Shown piece after piece: positions 1-6,290 of a stretch of 7,381 nt of DNA (positions within the stretch are counted from its first letter, which is position 1; every line of letters begins with the position of its first letter). Source of the DNA: UPXZ01 sp035402725 (GTDB taxonomy: Bacteria; Bacteroidota; Bacteroidia; Bacteroidales; Paludibacteraceae); assembly GCA_035402725.1 (NCBI GenBank), contig DAONDU010000128.1, positions 1-7,381 on the forward strand, read 5' to 3'. Under the pieces are notes generated by a model. The model was not told the DNA's origin and searched no databases. It worked only from the letters and a program-made list of their open reading frames with translations. The translations under genes were made by a program, and so were the position numbers.

Positions 1-329
1 TGGTAACATTAATGGATTTTCTTCTTAACGAAATTCAAACCAAATCGCCTGAAACAAAACTTTATATTCAAAGTTTGCTGCCAATCAACGAGTCGTTTGG
101 GCGTTACAAGAAACTTACAGGAAAAACGGATCAGATACCCGAAATCAATGCAAAGTTGAAAGAACTCGCCAACCGGAGAAATATCGTCTTCATTGATTTG
201 TTTCCGTTGTTTACAGAGGATAAAACAAATATCCTGGACAAAAAAATTACCACAGACGGCTTGCATCTGAATGAGGACGGCTATAAGATATGGGTAAAAA
301 AACTGAAAGAGTATTTAGCTGACCATTAA
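1..329 (+). CDS. SGNH/GDSL-type esterase, 3' part only
   Basis: This is the C-terminal end of a serine hydrolase of the SGNH (GDSL-like lipase/acylhydrolase) family. The frame is open to the left edge (codons begin at base 3), so the gene starts outside the window and the Met at 12 is internal. Counting from that Met, residues 16-25 hold a strand followed by SLLPIN, typical of the family's 'IQS(I/L)LPVN' core. Residues 81-90 read TDGLHLNEDG, the block V signature that supplies the catalytic Asp and His (D82 and H85). The nucleophilic Ser and the oxyanion-hole Gly/Asn blocks lie upstream and cannot be seen. Family members deacetylate sugars or hydrolyse small esters, often on cell-envelope or plant polysaccharides; the substrate here cannot be told. 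The gene ends with TAA and is followed by AT-rich intergenic DNA, so it does not obviously belong to the exported-protein operon further right. Confidence 0.88.
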   Translation, partial: VTLMDFLLNEIQTKSPETKLYIQSLLPINESFGRYKKLTGKTDQIPEINAKLKELANRRNIVFIDLFPLFTEDKTNILDKKITTDGLHLNEDGYKIWVKKLKEYLADH

Positions 330-357
330 AAACCACAAAAACAGAAGGAAATCGACC

Positions 358-412
358 ATTTCTTATATAGATTAACGTAAGTTCGACATAAGAAATAGTC
401 CGTTAGAACTTA
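358..412. repeat. Interleaved short inverted repeats
   Basis: A perfect 9-bp inverted repeat, ATTTCTTAT at 358-366 and ATAAGAAAT at 388-396, encloses half of a second pair. That pair is TAACG at 373-377 with CGTTA at 401-405, followed by TAAGTTC at 378-384 with GAACTTA at 406-412. The arms overlap in order, so they cannot all pair at once: they would give alternative hairpins or a pseudoknot-like fold if transcribed. The position 28 bp after the hydrolase stop codon would suit a 3' UTR structure. It could also be a decayed mobile-element end, or chance in AT-rich DNA. Confidence 0.35.
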
Positions 413-600
413 AATATCAATAGAAAGCGTGTATTTGTTTCGATTCATTTCCCATATGGAATTGATATATTTATCCCCTAAATGGGTATTTAATTTATTT
501 AATGACATATTTCTATAAATATTAATTCATTACGGGAATGCAGACAATTGTGTTTGATTTGGTTAAATGAATTTTTATATCGAACTCATGTAATGATAAA

Positions 601-627
601 CCAAAAAACATCCAATGTTTATTTTGG
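601..627. repeat. Imperfect hairpin with a motif repeated near 1284
   Basis: Arms 601-611 (CCAAAAAACAT) and 615-627 (ATGTTTATTTTGG) pair imperfectly around a 3-base loop. The 13-mer AAAAACATCCAAT at 604-616 recurs exactly at 1284-1296, just upstream of the candidate promoter of the next operon, so the minus-strand fragment is bracketed by two copies. This could be a small dispersed repeat or a chance match in AT-rich DNA. It is weak as a terminator because the stem is A/T dominated. Confidence 0.3.
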
Positions 628-680
628 CAAACAAATATACAAATGCTGAAAGATAGCAGAAAAATAAATTCGTCCGGAGT

Positions 681-710
681 ATAAAAAAGGTATTAAAATA
701 TGCTTTTTAT
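681..710 (-). terminator. Weak A/T stem-loop after the sorting-domain fragment
   Basis: AAAAAG at 684-689 pairs with CTTTTT at 703-708. On the minus strand this stem-loop begins 8 bases past the stop codon of the 718-1179 frame and ends in a run of T. The location fits a terminator, but the stem is almost entirely A/T with a 13-base loop, so the call is tentative. Confidence 0.25.
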
Positions 711-717
711 GGCTCAA

Positions 718-1179
718 TTATTTACCAATCACCAGTTTTGAAGTGGCAGAATTAACCCTGACGATATAAATTCCCGGCTTCAGCCCGGAAATATGAACAG
801 CTGAATGACCTTTTGAATCAGATCTGAGTGCCATCATTTGCTGACCTGACAGGGTCAATATTTCTATCAGTGCATTTTCTTCAAAATCACCGCTGATATT
901 GAGCCATTCAATAGCTGGATTTGGATATACACTCAGTTTTATGTTTTTCTGATCAGATGTATTACTGATGCCGGTTTTAACGGATATGGCTTTCCAGTTC
1001 TCAGGTAAATGATTGTCTGAATAAAGATTAGTCAACGAAAGATATGAGTCTGAACTGAATGCTTCCGGTGCCCAGCCATCCGAAGGCGAATATCTTACAA
1101 AATCGGAAACAAGTCCATACTTGAATATAAACTGATGCATAAGTTGAAATGTTAACTTAACAAATCTTTTTTGTAGCAT
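718..1179 (-). CDS. Orphan T9SS type-A C-terminal sorting domain fragment (probable gene remnant)
   Basis: Residues about 82-153 match a T9SS type-A sorting domain. They show a SVYPNP entry motif at 83-88, alternating strands with LTLSGQQM near 109-115, the ISGLKPGIYIVRV strand-turn-strand at 130-142, and a terminal KLVIGK. Such domains direct proteins through the outer membrane via the type IX secretion system and are removed at the cell surface. The 80 residues before it contain no recognisable enzyme or adhesin domain. The N-terminus lacks a signal peptide, which a T9SS client needs for Sec export. The frame stays open to a stop at 1249-1251 without a better start. T9SS clients are usually several hundred residues long, so this is most likely the 3' remnant of a larger secreted protein gene whose 5' part was deleted, rather than a working gene. 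Its convergent orientation separates it from both neighbouring plus-strand units. Confidence 0.75.
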   Translation of the reverse strand: MLQKRFVKLTFQLMHQFIFKYGLVSDFVRYSPSDGWAPEAFSSDSYLSLTNLYSDNHLPENWKAISVKTGISNTSDQKNIKLSVYPNPAIEWLNISGDFEENALIEILTLSGQQMMALRSDSKGHSAVHISGLKPGIYIVRVNSATSKLVIGK

Positions 1180-1504
1180 TAAGTATAAGGTTGGTAAGCT
1201 GTAACCGGATTTTACAAATAACCCAGAACAAATTTTATGTATAATGATTCAATGTGGATAAATATTTTACACATTACTATATGAAAAACATCCAATATCC
1301 AAATAATTGTATATTTTTGCTTTCGGAATATTAATAAAATCAAAATACAATAGGAATATATCATAACTGAATTTATAAATTTTTTAAACAATATAATTCT
1401 CAGGTCAATATGAATGCGGGCTGACCTTCCCCGGCATGAAATTCCTGTCTGTTCTCTTGTTTCTAACCTTCTTGTCGTACTCCGGCAAGCCAAAATTTAT
1501 ATTC
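1180..1504. other. AT-rich leader region upstream of the exported-protein operon
   Basis: This stretch lies between the start of the minus-strand fragment and the chosen start of the barrel-protein gene. Most of it is strongly AT-rich and without convincing coding sequence. It carries the candidate promoter box at 1312-1319. From about 1415 to 1490 the composition changes to C/G-rich, with CCGGCA at 1431 and again at 1481. An in-frame upstream ATG at 1436 would add 23 residues to the barrel protein, but that start follows a C/G-rich stretch unlike the other starts here, so the segment is treated as 5' untranslated leader. Confidence 0.55.
1312..1319 (+). promoter_or_regulatory. Candidate Bacteroidota -7 promoter element
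   Basis: TATTTTTG matches the TAnnTTTG -7 consensus used by the primary sigma factor of Bacteroidota. It sits about 185 bp upstream of the first operon gene, in the only substantial gap on that strand. No convincing TTTG/TTG -33 box is present about 19-23 bp upstream, so the site rests on the -7 box alone. If real, it would give a long leader of roughly 180 bases. Confidence 0.35.
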
Positions 1505-3244
1505 ATGAAACGATTTTCATTCCTGTTTACATGTGTGGTGCTTATTTCCGGTCTTTACGCTCAAAACCCAACCGGGAAAGTTAATACCAAATATCTCCGG
1601 CCTTCCATAACCATGTTGTTTTCTCAGCCAAAAGATGCCGACGAAGAAGTGGTTATCTCCAAATTCCGTAACCTGGAAGTCAACAGTAAATTCGACAATC
1701 ACAGAATTGACTTCCCGGATATGAAACCCATCGAACCCCTGAATCTTCAGAAAAATGCTTTGATTGAAAAATATGTGCGTACAGCATCCAATCCTGTCAT
1801 TGCCAAATGGTGGGGACGCGATGCCAACGGCAATTTCAATTATTCACTGGTGGCCGAACGGGGTTCATACACCGCGACAGATGCCGATGCAATCATCTCG
1901 AGAGGTTCAAATACCAGCCGTATCGAAATGATTGGCGAACAACTCATCGATAAGTCTTACATACTCCTCTACGAAATTACCGACCTTTATTCGATGGAAG
2001 AATATTACGACCGGCAGGATGCCCTTAACCGGAAACTAAAAAATTATACTCCGGTGAAACGTACCGATGAAGGGTATAATTGCAACTATAAGGTGTATGC
2101 CTATAAAATAAATTTCAATGACTCGGTTGCCAGCGAATTTTATTCCCGATACTGGGTCGATTCCAAAAATCCCGACAAACAAAAGGTTGCTGCATGGGCT
2201 GACGCGACTTTTCCGGTAAAACTCATCGCATCTACGGGTGGGTCTGTGCGTTCGGCTCAGTCGAAAGAAAAAAGTCTGAATACAAAGAAAAAAACGATGC
2301 GCGAATTGCTTGAAGATATACCTGCCAATATCCAGAATAATGCTGTTTTTGAACTGGGAAGAAAAATTGAAGACTTCAAACTGAAAGTTACCGTATTCAA
2401 GGCATATCCCGTGAGCGCAAAGCTCGGCACTAAGGAGGATTTGTACATCGATCAGCGTTTCTATGTTTATGAAATCGAACAGGACAGAAACGGCAATCAG
2501 ATGACAAACCGAAAAGGAGTGGTCAGAGTGAAAACAATCAATGAAAACAAGCAGGTTGCCACCGGTTCTTCGCTGCCTTCGGTATTTCAGCAGGTCGATG
2601 GTGGACGGATTTATCCCGGAATGTTCATGGAAAGCAAGGACGATTATGGATTAATTCTGAATATCGGGAAAAACGGTTCCTCCAACAATGCCATGGAAGG
2701 CTTTAATATAGGTGCCGATTTCCGAATTTCGCGTTTCCTGAAAAAACCGGGATGGCATCTGGGTATTGATGCATCCCTGCGCTCAATGAAAGATGTATAT
2801 GCCGGCGACATCAGTACTTCAACCCGCTATCTGATTAATTCGAATGAATTATGTTCGGGCAGTACCTATGCTGTCGCTGTCAATCTATCCAAAGAATCCT
2901 ATTTTACCCGAAAGGGGAATGTATATCTCAGACCTCAGTTTGGAGTGGGATTACAGAGTTATTCATTCAAAGAAGTTGGTGGTTATGAAATTGCATCCGA
3001 CAATAAGGATTATTCCTGGTCGTCCCTGTATGTTCCGCTCGGTATTGGAGTCGGCTGGAATATTACTCCGATGTTCAGCCTCGAAATGAAACCCGGCGTA
3101 TTTGCAAGGTTTGCGGCTTCGACTGATAATAAGGAAAAACTTATACAGTCTGCTGCTCTGGTAATCGACAATTGGGGATTTGGAAATATCGGAAAAATGA
3201 ATGTTGGCACCACAAATACCATCTGTTTACGTATCAGATTCTAA
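1505..3244 (+). CDS. Exported protein with C-terminal outer-membrane beta-barrel
   Basis: The product is 579 residues. The chosen ATG gives a clean signal peptide, MKRFSFLFTCVVLISGLYA, with Gln at +1 as in every other protein of this cluster. An ATG 69 bases upstream is in frame but poorly placed. After export, residues about 25-330 form a soluble part that I do not recognise beyond related Bacteroidota proteins. It includes GEQLIDKSYILLYEI (144-158) and an Arg/Lys-rich linker near 255-270. Residues 338-377 (GVVRVKTI through GGRIYPGMF) resemble the small strand-rich end domain of FlgT-like proteins; this is inference. Residues about 380-579 show alternating polar and hydrophobic strands rich in Gly and aromatics, ending in ICLRIRF with a terminal Phe, as outer-membrane barrels do. 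The barrel seems small (about 8 strands). As first gene of the operon it could be the outer-membrane anchor for the periplasmic proteins encoded next. No enzyme motif was seen. Confidence 0.8.
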   Translation: MKRFSFLFTCVVLISGLYAQNPTGKVNTKYLRPSITMLFSQPKDADEEVVISKFRNLEVNSKFDNHRIDFPDMKPIEPLNLQKNALIEKYVRTASNPVIAKWWGRDANGNFNYSLVAERGSYTATDADAIISRGSNTSRIEMIGEQLIDKSYILLYEITDLYSMEEYYDRQDALNRKLKNYTPVKRTDEGYNCNYKVYAYKINFNDSVASEFYSRYWVDSKNPDKQKVAAWADATFPVKLIASTGGSVRSAQSKEKSLNTKKKTMRELLEDIPANIQNNAVFELGRKIEDFKLKVTVFKAYPVSAKLGTKEDLYIDQRFYVYEIEQDRNGNQMTNRKGVVRVKTINENKQVATGSSLPSVFQQVDGGRIYPGMFMESKDDYGLILNIGKNGSSNNAMEGFNIGADFRISRFLKKPGWHLGIDASLRSMKDVYAGDISTSTRYLINSNELCSGSTYAVAVNLSKESYFTRKGNVYLRPQFGVGLQSYSFKEVGGYEIASDNKDYSWSSLYVPLGIGVGWNITPMFSLEMKPGVFARFAASTDNKEKLIQSAALVIDNWGFGNIGKMNVGTTNTICLRIRF

Positions 3245-3281
3245 TTAACCGTTAATTATATACCATTAAAAAATATTGATT

Positions 3282-3800
3282 ATGAAGAAAACAGCAAAAG
3301 CGCTCAGCCTCTTTCTCATATTATTCACATGTTTTGGTGTGACTGCTGCGGCACAAAACAAAAAAGCCGATAAAGATACCCGAAACTGGGTGTACGAAAT
3401 AGAACCGGTTGGTGTAGGCACACAGGGTTCCTACCTGATTAAGGTGTGGTCTTACTCCAAAAAACCCATAGTAGCCATCGAACAGGCAAAAAAGAATGCC
3501 GTACACGGAATTATATTTAAGGGCTTCACAGGTATTCAGGGTGTTCCGGGTCAGCGACCGCTCACTAATAATCCCAATCTGGAAGTGGAACAGGCCGAAT
3601 TCTTTAAAAACTTTTTTGCCGAAGGCGGTAAATACATGAAGTTTGTGAATATCACCAACGATGGCTCTGTGGCGGCTGAAGACCGGCTGAAAATCGGTAA
3701 AGAATACAAAATCGGAGTGGTGGTTTCGGTAAATGTGGCCGGACTTCGCAAGGACCTTGAAGATGCCGGAATTCTCCGTGGATTAAGCAGCGGTTTTTAA
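3282..3800 (+). CDS. Exported single-domain protein, 'A' type (LPP20/FlgP-like motif)
   Basis: The product is 172 residues starting at ATG 3282; a TTG two codons upstream is less likely. Residues 1-24 are a signal peptide ending AAA with Gln25 at +1 and no lipobox Cys, so the mature protein is probably soluble in the periplasm or bound to a partner. Residues 35-172 are one compact domain: strand VYEIEPVGVG, strand YLIKVWSYS, helix AIEQAKKNAVHGIIFKG (65-81), a Pro/Gly loop, helix FFKNFFAEGGKYMKF, and strand YKIGVVVSV followed by a final helix. The AxxQAKKNAV helix between two strand pairs is reminiscent of the LPP20 lipoprotein/FlgP and FlgT N-terminal group, but this is pattern resemblance only. 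The domain recurs as the second half of the next gene at about 86% identity by hand count. It follows the barrel gene by 37 bp and lies 23 bp before the next gene. I recall homologues as uncharacterised Bacteroidota proteins. Confidence 0.8.
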   Translation: MKKTAKALSLFLILFTCFGVTAAAQNKKADKDTRNWVYEIEPVGVGTQGSYLIKVWSYSKKPIVAIEQAKKNAVHGIIFKGFTGIQGVPGQRPLTNNPNLEVEQAEFFKNFFAEGGKYMKFVNITNDGSVAAEDRLKIGKEYKIGVVVSVNVAGLRKDLEDAGILRGLSSGF

Positions 3801-3823
3801 TCACTCCTAACAGCTAACTGACT

Positions 3824-4792
3824 ATGAAAAAGTTATTTCTGATAATCAGTTTTATCTTTTTTGCCGGATTCTGGATGATCGATGTATTCGGACAACGTAA
3901 TTCGAACATCGGCTATTACACCATCGAACCTGAATGTCTCGGAACTGAACTTGACGGATCGGTGACACTCAGAGCCTGGGGAACAGGCAGAAACCGGTTT
4001 GATGCTGTGGATCAGGCTAAGAAGAATGCAGTCCGCGATGTGATTTTCAAAGGCATCCGTAAGGGAAGCTCCGAGTGCAATCCGCGTCCCCTGGTGCCCG
4101 AAGTAAACGCCGAAATGAAATACGAGGATTTCTTCAACCGTTTTTTCTCCGATAAGGGAGGTGACTACAAGAAATTTTGCTCCGGTAAGGACGAACGGCT
4201 GGATAATAAAATCTTCCGGCGCGGCATGGGCGACTCCAAAATGGTTACCTACAGTGTCATTGTACGTGTGCTGAGGGCAGAACTAAAGGAATACCTGGCC
4301 GGAGGTTTCAGTCCGCGAAGCGAACGGGCTGAAATTAATCTTCCATCGGTAGGCATTGTCAGAGAGGAACGCATAGACTGGAATTATGAAATCGAACCGG
4401 TGAGCGTGGGCTCTCAGGGAACCTATCTGATAAAAGTGTGGTCTTATTCAAAAAATCCTGAAGTAGCCATCGAACAAGCGAAGAAAAATGCCGTTCATGG
4501 CGTCATTTTCAAAGGTTTCGGTGGTATCAGCGGCGTACCGGGACAGCATCCGCTTACCGATAATCCCAATCTGGAACTTGAACAGGCTGAATTCTTCCGA
4601 AACTTCTTTGCAAATGGTGGCAAATACATGAAATTTGTCAATATCACCAACGATGGCTCAGTAGCTGCCGAAGACCGCCTGAAAGTGGGTAAGGAGTATA
4701 AAATCGGAGTGGTGGTATCGGTCAATGTGGCAGGACTGCGCAAAGACCTCGAAGATGCCGGTATCATCCGTTCACTGGGTAGTGGTACTTAA
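3824..4792 (+). CDS. Exported two-domain protein, B-A fusion of the same family
   Basis: The product is 322 residues with a signal peptide of about 23 residues ending VFG and Gln24 at +1. The B domain spans residues 24-156 and has YTIEPECLG, a VTLRAWGTG strand, the QAKKNAV helix (64-70), FFNRFFSDKGG, and YSVIVRVLRAELKE. The A domain spans residues 185-322 with the same element order (QAKKNAV at 218-224). The two are joined by a linker of about 28 residues (157-184). A and B are distant homologues of each other. B has three cysteines (38, 85, 119) that A lacks, and all three are kept in the B protein encoded next. The A half is about 86% identical to the preceding gene's product and the B half about 86% identical to the following one. 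The protein therefore looks like a fusion of the inner pair of a duplicated A-B array. Its role is unknown; a periplasmic oligomer or ring component is possible by analogy with LPP20/FlgP proteins. Confidence 0.8.
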   Translation: MKKLFLIISFIFFAGFWMIDVFGQRNSNIGYYTIEPECLGTELDGSVTLRAWGTGRNRFDAVDQAKKNAVRDVIFKGIRKGSSECNPRPLVPEVNAEMKYEDFFNRFFSDKGGDYKKFCSGKDERLDNKIFRRGMGDSKMVTYSVIVRVLRAELKEYLAGGFSPRSERAEINLPSVGIVREERIDWNYEIEPVSVGSQGTYLIKVWSYSKNPEVAIEQAKKNAVHGVIFKGFGGISGVPGQHPLTDNPNLELEQAEFFRNFFANGGKYMKFVNITNDGSVAAEDRLKVGKEYKIGVVVSVNVAGLRKDLEDAGIIRSLGSGT

Positions 4793-5282
4793 CAATATAA
4801 ATTTTGAACCTATGAAAAACCTGACGTTAATTCTGGGCTTTACCTGTACGCTTGCATTTTTCAGTATCAGCCACGGAAACGCCCAGCGCAACTCCAACAT
4901 CGTTCATTATTCCATCGAAACTGAATGTCTGGGAGTGGAAATGGACGGCTCTGTTACACTTCGTGCCTGGGGAACAGGCCGCAACCGCTTCGATGCCGTT
5001 GATCAGGCCAAGAAAAATGCGGTACGAGATGTCCTGTTCAAATCCAGCCGAAAGGGAAGCGCCGATTGCAATCCGCATCCGCTGGTTCCTGAGGTAAATG
5101 CTGAAATAAAGTACGAGGACTACTTCAACCGTTTCTTCTCCGATAAACGGGGCAGTTATAAGAAGTTCTGTTCCGGAAAAGATGAACGGCTGAGCAACAA
5201 AATTTTCCGGAGAGGCATGGGCGACTCTAAAATGGTTACCTATAGCGTTATTGTAAGGGTGCTGCGTTCAGAACTCAAGGAG
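3893..5282 (+). repeat. Duplicated A/B domain-coding units (A1, B1-A2, B2 array)
   Basis: Domain-coding units run A1 3384-3797, B1 3893-4291, A2 4376-4789, B2 4884-5282; A1 lies just outside the interval given here. Hand alignment gives 118 of 138 identical residues for A1/A2 and 115 of 133 for B1/B2. Many codons differ only at the third position, so the copies are old enough to have synonymous changes while the protein sequence is held by selection. Signal peptides and spacers between copies are not alike, showing that conservation is confined to the domains. Confidence 0.8.
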
Positions 5283-5315
5283 CAGCTTCGCGAAGATGGA
5301 ATCATAAAATATTAA
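4812..5315 (+). CDS. Exported single-domain protein, 'B' type (LPP20/FlgP-like motif)
   Basis: The product is 167 residues from the ATG at 4812, which begins a signal peptide (MKNLTLILGF onward, ending GNA) with Gln25 at +1. The frame is open further upstream to 4725, but that part overlaps the end of the previous gene and would bury the signal peptide. Residues 25-157 are a B domain with YSIETECLG, VTLRAWGTG, QAKKNAV (65-71), FNRFFSDK and YSVIVRVLRSELKE. Cys39, Cys86 and Cys120 match the three B-domain cysteines of the fusion protein. The chain ends shortly after the domain (REDGIIKY), where the fusion protein instead has the linker into its A half. It starts 19 bp after the previous stop and 20 bp before the next start, so it is translated as part of the same message. 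The A-rich stretch before the ATG replaces a Shine-Dalgarno site. The function is unknown. Confidence 0.8.
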   Translation: MKNLTLILGFTCTLAFFSISHGNAQRNSNIVHYSIETECLGVEMDGSVTLRAWGTGRNRFDAVDQAKKNAVRDVLFKSSRKGSADCNPHPLVPEVNAEIKYEDYFNRFFSDKRGSYKKFCSGKDERLSNKIFRRGMGDSKMVTYSVIVRVLRSELKEQLREDGIIKY

Positions 5316-5335
5316 CTCTATAATTTTTATATCAT

Positions 5336-6286
5336 ATGAAAGAACTGAAAAATATAATCATTCTCTTTTTTGCCCTGATGGTAAGTCTGTCTGCTTTTTC
5401 ACAGGCTAAAAAACCTACCATCATGGTGGTGCCGAGCGATAACTGGTGTGTGAGAAACAACTTCATGACCGTGTACGATAATATGGGTACCCGGATGAAA
5501 ATTCCGGATTATCGTGCTGCGCTTCAGGAAAGTACTGAACTGCTGAATGTAATCAGTAAAATTAATGAAATGATGACTGAACGTGGTTTCCCGTTGAAGA
5601 ACCTCGAATCGGTGATGAAAACCCTGCAAAGCCAATCGGCAGAAGATGCCATGCTGACAAGCAAAACAGGCGCCGACGCCAACGAAAGTCCGATTGATAA
5701 ACTGAAAAAAGTGGCAAAAGCCGATATCATCATGCAGCTAACCTGGTCAATTAACCAAACCGGACCGAAACGATCGATCACGTTCAACCTCCAGGGACTG
5801 GATGCCTATACCGACAAACAGATAGCCGGCGCATCGGGTACGGGGCAGCCTTCTTTCTCGGCAGAATTGCCCGTATTGCTCGAAGAAGCTGTGCTGGCAC
5901 ACATCGACAACTTCAACGCGCAGTTGCAGAAACATTTTGATGATTTGTTTGCTAACGGACGTGAAGTCAGTTTGCGCGTAATGACTTTCAGTTCCTTTAA
6001 CGGAGATCTCGAAAGTGAATACGACGGCAAGGAACTTTCGGAAATCATCGAAACCTGGGTGTCGGATAATTCGGTTAAAGGGCGTTTCAGCCTGACGGAT
6101 GCCACTGAAAATACCATGCTGTTTGAGCAGGTGCGTATTCCGCTCTACGATGCATCCAACAGAGCCGTTGATACCCGGGGCTGGGCACGCGATTTGCAGA
6201 AAATGCTTGCCGACCGATACCGCATCACAGCCAAACTGATGACACGCGGATTGGGTCAGGCTCAACTTGTAATTGGTGAAAAATAA
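5336..6286 (+). CDS. DUF6175-like exported protein, possible CsgG/FlgO-like fold
   Basis: The product is 316 residues with signal peptide MKELKNIIILFFALMVSLSAFS and Gln23 at +1. I recognise the pattern KPTIMVVPSDNWC (26-38), IPDYRAALQ (56-64), RGFPLKNLESVMK (83-95), KADIIMQLTW (128-137) and LQGLDAYTDKQIAGASGTG (152-170) as that of Bacteroidota proteins annotated DUF6175; this is from memory, not a search. The order of elements (a strand with PS, a helix, a 'tell-tale' variable loop, a second strand ADIIMQ, a strand pair ending in DAYTDKQIA, then a long helix) is like the periplasmic domain of CsgG, LpoB and FlgO proteins, where the equivalent phrase is 'D..TGe.l'. A second, unassigned alpha/beta part spans about 208-316. 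No lipobox is present, unlike CsgG or LpoB. As last gene of the compact run it is followed by a strong C/G hairpin that may end most transcripts. Confidence 0.78.
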   Translation: MKELKNIIILFFALMVSLSAFSQAKKPTIMVVPSDNWCVRNNFMTVYDNMGTRMKIPDYRAALQESTELLNVISKINEMMTERGFPLKNLESVMKTLQSQSAEDAMLTSKTGADANESPIDKLKKVAKADIIMQLTWSINQTGPKRSITFNLQGLDAYTDKQIAGASGTGQPSFSAELPVLLEEAVLAHIDNFNAQLQKHFDDLFANGREVSLRVMTFSSFNGDLESEYDGKELSEIIETWVSDNSVKGRFSLTDATENTMLFEQVRIPLYDASNRAVDTRGWARDLQKMLADRYRITAKLMTRGLGQAQLVIGEK

Positions 6287-6290
6287 TGAA

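Larger units (their letters stand above)
330..717. other. AT-rich intergenic region between convergent gene ends
   Basis: No coding frame with protein-like composition is visible on either strand in this 388-bp stretch. It separates the 3' end of the plus-strand hydrolase gene from the 3' end of the minus-strand sorting-domain fragment, so a regulatory role would mostly be termination. It contains overlapping inverted repeats (358-412), an imperfect hairpin (601-627) and an A/T stem-loop next to the minus-strand stop codon (681-710). No tRNA-like or rRNA-like sequence was recognised. Confidence 0.7.

Noticed and set aside
1212..1493. Minus-strand frame of 93 codons over the operon leader
   Set aside because: The translation starts with an Arg/Thr-rich stretch and continues with Ile/Phe/Tyr-rich residues typical of translated AT-rich noncoding DNA; no domain or start context was seen.
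1436..1504. Upstream in-frame ATG as the start of the barrel protein
   Set aside because: It would place a signal peptide 23 residues inside the protein, lacks the A/T-rich upstream context of the other starts, and does not give the Ala-Gln cleavage site close to the N-terminus.
2844..3089. Plus-strand frame of 81 codons inside the barrel gene
   Set aside because: It is fully contained in another frame of a well-supported gene and shows no independent features.
3551..4767. Two similar minus-strand frames (3551-3751 and 4495-4767) that look like a repeated gene
   Set aside because: Their similarity is the mirror image of the A1/A2 duplication on the plus strand; neither has a plausible start region or protein-like composition.
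4725..4811. Extended N-terminus for the B-domain gene, overlapping the fusion gene
   Set aside because: The 29 extra residues overlap the end of the previous gene in another frame and precede a typical signal peptide; the ATG at 4812 is the natural start.
3282..5315. Tandem similar genes considered as a CRISPR-like or satellite repeat array
   Set aside because: The repeated units are about 400 bp coding domains with separate signal peptides and mostly third-position differences, so they are paralogous genes and not a non-coding array.
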